Shown here: in pieces, positions 33,358 through 37,358 of the stretch
Layout of the letters: every line of letters begins with the position of its first letter
Position numbering within the stretch: the first letter of the stretch is position 1
Assembly (NCBI GenBank): GCA_018223185.1
Contig: JAAEYW010000035.1
Coordinates: forward strand, 1-37,358
Direction: 5' to 3'
Length of the DNA stretch: 37,358 nt
Origin: Oceanospirillales bacterium
GTDB lineage: Bacteria; Pseudomonadota; Gammaproteobacteria; Pseudomonadales; Balneatricaceae
Made by a program: the position numbers and the translations under genes
Notes under the pieces: model-generated
Told to the model about the DNA's origin: nothing
The model's database searches: none
The model's input: only the letters and a program-made list of their open reading frames with translations

Positions 33358-34158
33358 ATGAACACTAATCAGTCAAAAGAGAGTATTTTGCTGCGCAGCG
33401 ATCAGAACGGTGCTGTTTTTCTTTCTTTAAACCGGCCGGATAAATTAAATACCTTATCCGAAGCTATGCTGGCGTCACTGCAAACTGAGTTAGACAGTAT
33501 AGCTGCAGATCCTTCTGTCCTGTGTGTAGTTCTTAGTGCTGAGGGACGTGGCTTTTGTGCCGGGCATGATTTACAAGAGATGCGCAGCAATCCAGAGCAT
33601 AGCTACTATCAGGAATTGTTTCGTCGTTGCGGTAAAGTCATGCAAAGCATCGTTAATCTGCCGGTTCCGGTCATTGCAAAGGTGGGCGGTATCGCCGCAG
33701 CCGCAGGCTGTCAGCTGGCCGCCAGCTGTGATCTTGTGATAGCCGCCAGATCAGCCCGATTCGCCGTCCCGGGCATTAATGTGGGCTTGTTCTGTTCAAC
33801 CCCGGCCGTTGCGCTGTCACGAAATATCTCACCTAAACGTGCATTCGACCTGCTGGTGACCGGCGATATTATCGACGCTGAGACTGCGCTGGAGTGGGGG
33901 CTGATCAGCAGCGTAGTCGATGACACAGAACTGGATGATGCTGTTGCAGCAAAAGTAGAAAAAATTCTCAGCAAGAGTCCTTCTGCTATTCGGTTTGGCA
34001 AATCGATGTTCAACCCTCAACGTCAGATGTCGCTCTCCGATGCTTACGAATTTGCGGGCAAAATAATGGCCGATAATATGATGAGCCCTGACGCAGGTGA
34101 AGGCATTGATGCTTTTCTTGCCAAGCGAACGCCCATCTGGGAAAAACCGTTTCATTAA
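33358..34158 (+). CDS. Enoyl-CoA hydratase/isomerase family protein, ECHDC3-like
   Basis: A 266-residue crotonase-fold protein. Oxyanion-hole segments RGFCAGHDLQEM and IAAAAGCQLAASCDL are present. The segment FAVPGINVGLFCSTPAVAL matches the ECHDC3 subgroup, in which the usual first catalytic Glu position is Gly; the second Glu also appears absent. So it binds a CoA ester but may not hydrate it in the standard way. Start ATG 33358 has GAGG seven bases upstream; an in-frame GTG at 33346 is less likely. It lies between osmC and an acyl-CoA synthetase gene. Confidence 0.9.
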   Translation: MNTNQSKESILLRSDQNGAVFLSLNRPDKLNTLSEAMLASLQTELDSIAADPSVLCVVLSAEGRGFCAGHDLQEMRSNPEHSYYQELFRRCGKVMQSIVNLPVPVIAKVGGIAAAAGCQLAASCDLVIAARSARFAVPGINVGLFCSTPAVALSRNISPKRAFDLLVTGDIIDAETALEWGLISSVVDDTELDDAVAAKVEKILSKSPSAIRFGKSMFNPQRQMSLSDAYEFAGKIMADNMMSPDAGEGIDAFLAKRTPIWEKPFH

Positions 34159-34261
34159 GGTTTTTTACATCTCAGGATAGCCCGTTTGATTTTTGTAGTT
34201 TCACAGGCTTTTAATAATTTTTGAATAGATATTGACGCCATCAGCCGGGCTCTGCTTTCTC

Positions 34262-34280
34262 CAGGTAAATATTTAACCTG
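34262..34280. promoter_or_regulatory. Dyad-symmetric candidate operator before the acyl-CoA synthetase gene
   Basis: CAGGTAAATATTTAACCTG is symmetric at seven of nine base pairs, centred about 50 bp before the ATG. The CAGGT/ACCTG arms suggest a dimeric regulator site; the LysR protein downstream is one candidate. Confidence 0.4.
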
Positions 34281-34322
34281 AGCAGAGGTAGCTGATTAGT
34301 CATTAAACAGAGTGGCAATGAA

Positions 34323-35963
34323 ATGACTGAATTATGTGCTTTTAATCAGGCGATGGATAAAACAACAGCTAATTATGTAGCACTGTCGCCACTAAGCTTT
34401 ATCAAGCGGGCTGCGGCCGTGTATCCGGACAGATCGGCTGTCATATACGATGATACAACCTATACCTGGCGTCAAACCTATGGGCGATGCTGTCAGCTGG
34501 CCTCCCTGCTGCAGAAATTCGGTATCTCCAGAGGAGATACTGTATCAGTCATGCTGCCAAATATTCCGGCGATGTATGAGGCGCATTTTGGTGTGCCTAT
34601 GGTGGGAGCCGTGTTAAACGCAATCAATACCCGCCTGGACGCAGAAGCGATCGCTTTCATTCTGAATCACAGTCGCACGCGCCTTTTGCTGGTGGACACT
34701 GAATATGCAGATGTCATTGGAAAAGCCCTGTCTCAGGTCGAAGGTCCTGCACCCATTGTTATCAATGTTTCCGACCCGGGCTACTGCGAAGGACGACTGA
34801 TTGGCGATCTTGAATACGAAGCTTTACTCGCTGAGCAGCCAGAAGACACTAAGTGGGAACTGCCTGCAGACGAATGGGATGCGATTGCGCTGGGATATAC
34901 CTCCGGGACAACCGGCAATCCAAAAGGCGTGGTAACTCACCATCGGGGTGCCTATCTGAATGCGGTAAGCAACTCGCTTTCATGGAACCTGCCAGCAAAG
35001 GTCGTTTATTTGTGGACCCTGCCAATGTTTCATTGCAATGGCTGGTGTTTTCCCTGGACGCTGGCTGCGATCGGTGGGACAAGCGTCTGCTTACGTAAAG
35101 TGGATCCGGAAAGAATTCATCAGCTCATGAGACAGCATCAAGTCACTCATTACTGTGGTGCACCAATCGTACATTCGATGATTGCCGATGCTGCCGTCAC
35201 CCAGACAACCACGATCGACCACAAGGTTGCAGGGCTGATTGCAGGTGCTGCACCGCCAGCTGCAGTTCTGGAGCGAATGGAACGACTGGGGTTTGAACTG
35301 ACCCATGTCTATGGTCTTACCGAGACATATGGTCCTGCTTCAGTATGTGTTAAACAGGATGACTGGTCAGCACGCACACTTGAAGAGCAGATCGTACTCA
35401 ACGGCCGACAGGGGGTGAGTTACCCTTTGCAGGAAGAGGTGACTGTTCTGGATCCGGAGACAATGCAGCCGGTACCGGCCGACGGGGTCACTGTTGGTGA
35501 AATAATGTTCCGCGGCAATATTGTTATGAAGGGATATCTTCATAACGAGGCCGCAACCGACGAAGCGTTTGCAGGCGGGTGGTTCCATACCGGTGATTTA
35601 GCGATAGTGCATTCTGATGGCTACATCAAGATTACTGACCGTTCCAAAGATGTGATCATTTCAGGTGGTGAAAATATATCCTCACTGGAAGTTGAAGATA
35701 TTATTCAGCGTCACCCCGAAGTAGAACTTGCCGCTGTTGTCGCTATGGCGGATGAGAAGTGGGGAGAAGTACCTGCGGCGTTTGTACAGCTTCGCCCTGG
35801 CAGCGAACTGAGTGAAGACGCTATGATTGACTACTGTCGCAATAATATGAGTCGCTTCAAAGCGCCCAAGAAGATCATTTATGGTAGCCTGCCGACCACC
35901 TCAACCGGGAAAATACAGAAATTTGCCCTGCGTCAGTTACTGGTTCCCGAGGTGTGTAATTAA
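34323..35963 (+). CDS. Acyl-CoA synthetase (AMP-forming), medium-chain/DmdB-like
   Basis: A 546-residue adenylate-forming ligase that activates a carboxylate to its CoA ester through an acyl-AMP. Motif A5-type loop YTSGTTGNPKGVV lies at 192-204, then HVYGLTETYGP, GWFHTGDLAIV, the hinge DRSKDVIISGGENISS, and the C-terminal K530 in TSTGKIQK. Length fits medium-chain ligases and methylmercaptopropionate-CoA ligase (DmdB). The neighbouring crotonase-like gene would also fit a DMSP demethylation branch, but no DmdA or DmdC is seen, so the substrate stays open. No strong ribosome site is visible before the ATG. Confidence 0.92.
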   Translation: MTELCAFNQAMDKTTANYVALSPLSFIKRAAAVYPDRSAVIYDDTTYTWRQTYGRCCQLASLLQKFGISRGDTVSVMLPNIPAMYEAHFGVPMVGAVLNAINTRLDAEAIAFILNHSRTRLLLVDTEYADVIGKALSQVEGPAPIVINVSDPGYCEGRLIGDLEYEALLAEQPEDTKWELPADEWDAIALGYTSGTTGNPKGVVTHHRGAYLNAVSNSLSWNLPAKVVYLWTLPMFHCNGWCFPWTLAAIGGTSVCLRKVDPERIHQLMRQHQVTHYCGAPIVHSMIADAAVTQTTTIDHKVAGLIAGAAPPAAVLERMERLGFELTHVYGLTETYGPASVCVKQDDWSARTLEEQIVLNGRQGVSYPLQEEVTVLDPETMQPVPADGVTVGEIMFRGNIVMKGYLHNEAATDEAFAGGWFHTGDLAIVHSDGYIKITDRSKDVIISGGENISSLEVEDIIQRHPEVELAAVVAMADEKWGEVPAAFVQLRPGSELSEDAMIDYCRNNMSRFKAPKKIIYGSLPTTSTGKIQKFALRQLLVPEVCN

Positions 35964-36107
35964 AAAAACGAGGCAAGAGCCGTTGTTGCATGACTGTCAG
36001 TAAAAATATAGTTATTGAATCTGTTAAGCTACTATAGTTAGCCGTCTGTTATCGGGGTGCTGCTGTACCCCGTTGATGGTTCTTGTTTTTTCCTAAGGGT
36101 AGACGCT

Positions 36108-37043
36108 ATGTCACGACTCCCCCCTATGATAGCCCTCTCATATTTTGAGGTTGCCAGCCGAACCAAAAGTTTCGCCAAGGCTGCGCAGGAGCTTAATGTT
36201 ACCCCTGCGGCCATCAGTCACCAGATTAAGGCTCTGGAAGCTTATCTGGGGGTTGAGTTGTTTGTACGCCACCATCGCCGGGTCAGTCTGACGCCTGCTG
36301 CACGTGCAGCGTTGCCGGAGTTGCATGAAGGCTTCAAAATATTGGAGCGAGCCGTAGACAATATCCGTCTCTTTAGCGAAGAGCGGAGTGTCGTTACCGT
36401 CTGTGCAGAACCTTTATTCGCCACGAAATGGATCGTGCCTCGACTTCACCGCTTTTACGCCCGCTGTCCAGAAGCGGAAGTACGGTTACAGGCCAGTCTG
36501 CATACTGTAGATAAGTGTCGTAACAGTGAATTCGAGGGGTCGCAGTTAAAGCGTGCGGGGATCGATGTGTCTGTACGACTGGGTTATGGCGATTACAAAG
36601 ATCTTGATCCGCAGCGCTTAATGAGCCTTGATTTAGTTCCGGTGTGTACGCCGGAGCTTGCTGCCCGCATTGAGAGTGTTGAGTCATTACGTCTACAACC
36701 ACTGCTATGGGACAGCACTCTGTCAGGTTTTAAAGATTCCTGCGGCTGGCAAGAGTGGTTTTTACAGCAACAAACAGAAAACACGGATTCCTTGCGGGAA
36801 CTACGTTTTGGCAATGGCTTGCTGACACTTGAAGCGGCTCTGTCCGGACAAGGTATTCTGCTTGGCAGTAAAGGTCTGCTGCATGCAGAGCTTGCTGCAG
36901 AAAAACTGCAGGTCGCGATTGATCGCCCGATGCACTGTGACCAGGCGTATTATGTGGTGAGTGCGGGCTTAAATAATGAACGGGACATTGCCCGGCAGTT
37001 TCGTGAATGGTTGGTGGATGAGGCGGGTTCGTCTGATAACTGA
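36108..37043 (+). CDS. LysR family transcriptional regulator, GcvA-like
   Basis: A 311-residue regulator. The N-terminal helix-turn-helix covers about residues 5-62 (ALSYFEVASRTKSFAKAAQELN, then VTPAAISHQIKALE split by a turn), typical of GcvA-type LysR proteins. The C-terminal substrate domain follows. AAGGG lies before ATG 36108; the upstream ATG-less extension to 36057 is unlikely. It comes after the acyl-CoA synthetase gene in the same direction with a 145-bp gap, and may regulate that gene. Confidence 0.92.
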   Translation: MSRLPPMIALSYFEVASRTKSFAKAAQELNVTPAAISHQIKALEAYLGVELFVRHHRRVSLTPAARAALPELHEGFKILERAVDNIRLFSEERSVVTVCAEPLFATKWIVPRLHRFYARCPEAEVRLQASLHTVDKCRNSEFEGSQLKRAGIDVSVRLGYGDYKDLDPQRLMSLDLVPVCTPELAARIESVESLRLQPLLWDSTLSGFKDSCGWQEWFLQQQTENTDSLRELRFGNGLLTLEAALSGQGILLGSKGLLHAELAAEKLQVAIDRPMHCDQAYYVVSAGLNNERDIARQFREWLVDEAGSSDN

Positions 37044-37358
37044 GTTTCCCCTTTTTACACGTGAGTGTTCGCCTGTCCGCAACGGACAGGCCTGAATTAA
37101 ATCTTCATTTCTCCATTACCGCTCACCGATCTCTCAGCCAGTGCTGGCCAGATATTCAAATGTGCTTGTAGTATGGATCCTGTCCAGATCAGGATCTGAT
37201 TATGTCTGTAGTGCTGGTGGATAATCCAGTGTAAACCACCCTTAAAAAAGGTTCTTAGCGCTTTATCGGGAAAGGATTCTATCGTGGTAGATAGTAGCGG
37301 AGCTATATATTGCAGGGGCCCTTAGAATCTAAAACAGACTCACCACAGAGGACACGGA
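37044..37358. other. Region after the LysR gene: hairpins, no gene
   Basis: GCCTGTCCG (37071-37079) and CGGACAGGC (37083-37091) form a perfect nine-pair hairpin, possibly the LysR gene terminator although the T-run is missing. ATCCTG and CAGGAT near 37178-37196 form a smaller one. No coding frame is seen to the window end. Confidence 0.5.

Noticed and set aside
34323-35963. Firm assignment of the synthetase as DmdB of the DMSP pathway
   Set aside because: Length and neighbouring crotonase fit, but no DmdA, DmdC or recognised DmdD is present and related medium-chain ligases look the same at this level.
1744-37358. Second attachment site matching the tRNA-Ser 3' end at the far edge of an island
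   Set aside because: No copy of the last 15-20 bases of the tRNA was seen elsewhere in the window apart from the weak echo at 1969-1980; no integrase or transposase gene is present.

Overview
The window looks like a chromosome segment of a marine-type gammaproteobacterium, probably from the Oceanospirillales/Oceanospirillaceae. This rests on the FtsZ tail, several TRAP and TTT transporters, a TRAP-linked UspA protein, and roughly 45-55 % GC judged by eye. The genus is an inference, since no database search was possible.

Layout. Positions 1-1608 are the end of the division (dcw) cluster: the 3' end of ftsA, then ftsZ with its terminator. A tRNA-Ser(GGA) follows at 1744-1831. Positions 1877-3836 are sparse, with a small secreted Cys-rich protein, an orphan cytochrome c and two short tandem repeats. 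From 3837 to about 29436 the window is a mosaic of catabolic modules, each with its own regulator: (a) a minus-strand dctPQM TRAP operon ending in a quinate/shikimate dehydrogenase-like gene, divergent from a TetR gene that is followed by type II 3-dehydroquinate dehydratase; (b) an AraC gene divergent from an operon of a TRAP binding protein, SDR, KstD-like flavoprotein, NIPSNAP protein and TRAP DctQM; (c) uspA; (d) tctCBA divergent from a GntR/FCD regulator; (e) a two-gene operon encoding a VOC/HPPD-like protein and a TIM-barrel protein; (f) a visibly GC-richer cassette with a cupin dioxygenase-like gene, two SDRs and a divergent AraC gene; (g) a second quinate/shikimate dehydrogenase-like gene followed by a fused 3-dehydroshikimate dehydratase (quiC type). 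Positions 29837-37043 carry an AEC transporter, a structured intergenic region, an Lpd-like flavoprotein disulfide reductase, OsmC, an ECHDC3-like crotonase, an acyl-CoA synthetase and a LysR regulator.

How it works together (inference). The dehydrogenases, AroQ and QuiC make a complete route from quinate or shikimate to protocatechuate, with TRAP or TTT systems as candidate importers. Module (b) has the enzyme types used to aromatise oxo-cyclohexane carboxylates, and module (f) resembles 2,4'-dihydroxyacetophenone cleavage. Both could yield 4-hydroxybenzoate, so the window may be a hydroaromatic/aromatic catabolic region feeding the beta-ketoadipate pathway, whose ring-cleavage genes are not present here.

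The most unusual object is the pair at 21201-22816. It corresponds to the two domains of the fused dehydratase encoded 4 kb away, but as separate genes in reversed order. Most of the metal ligands are replaced in both proteins.
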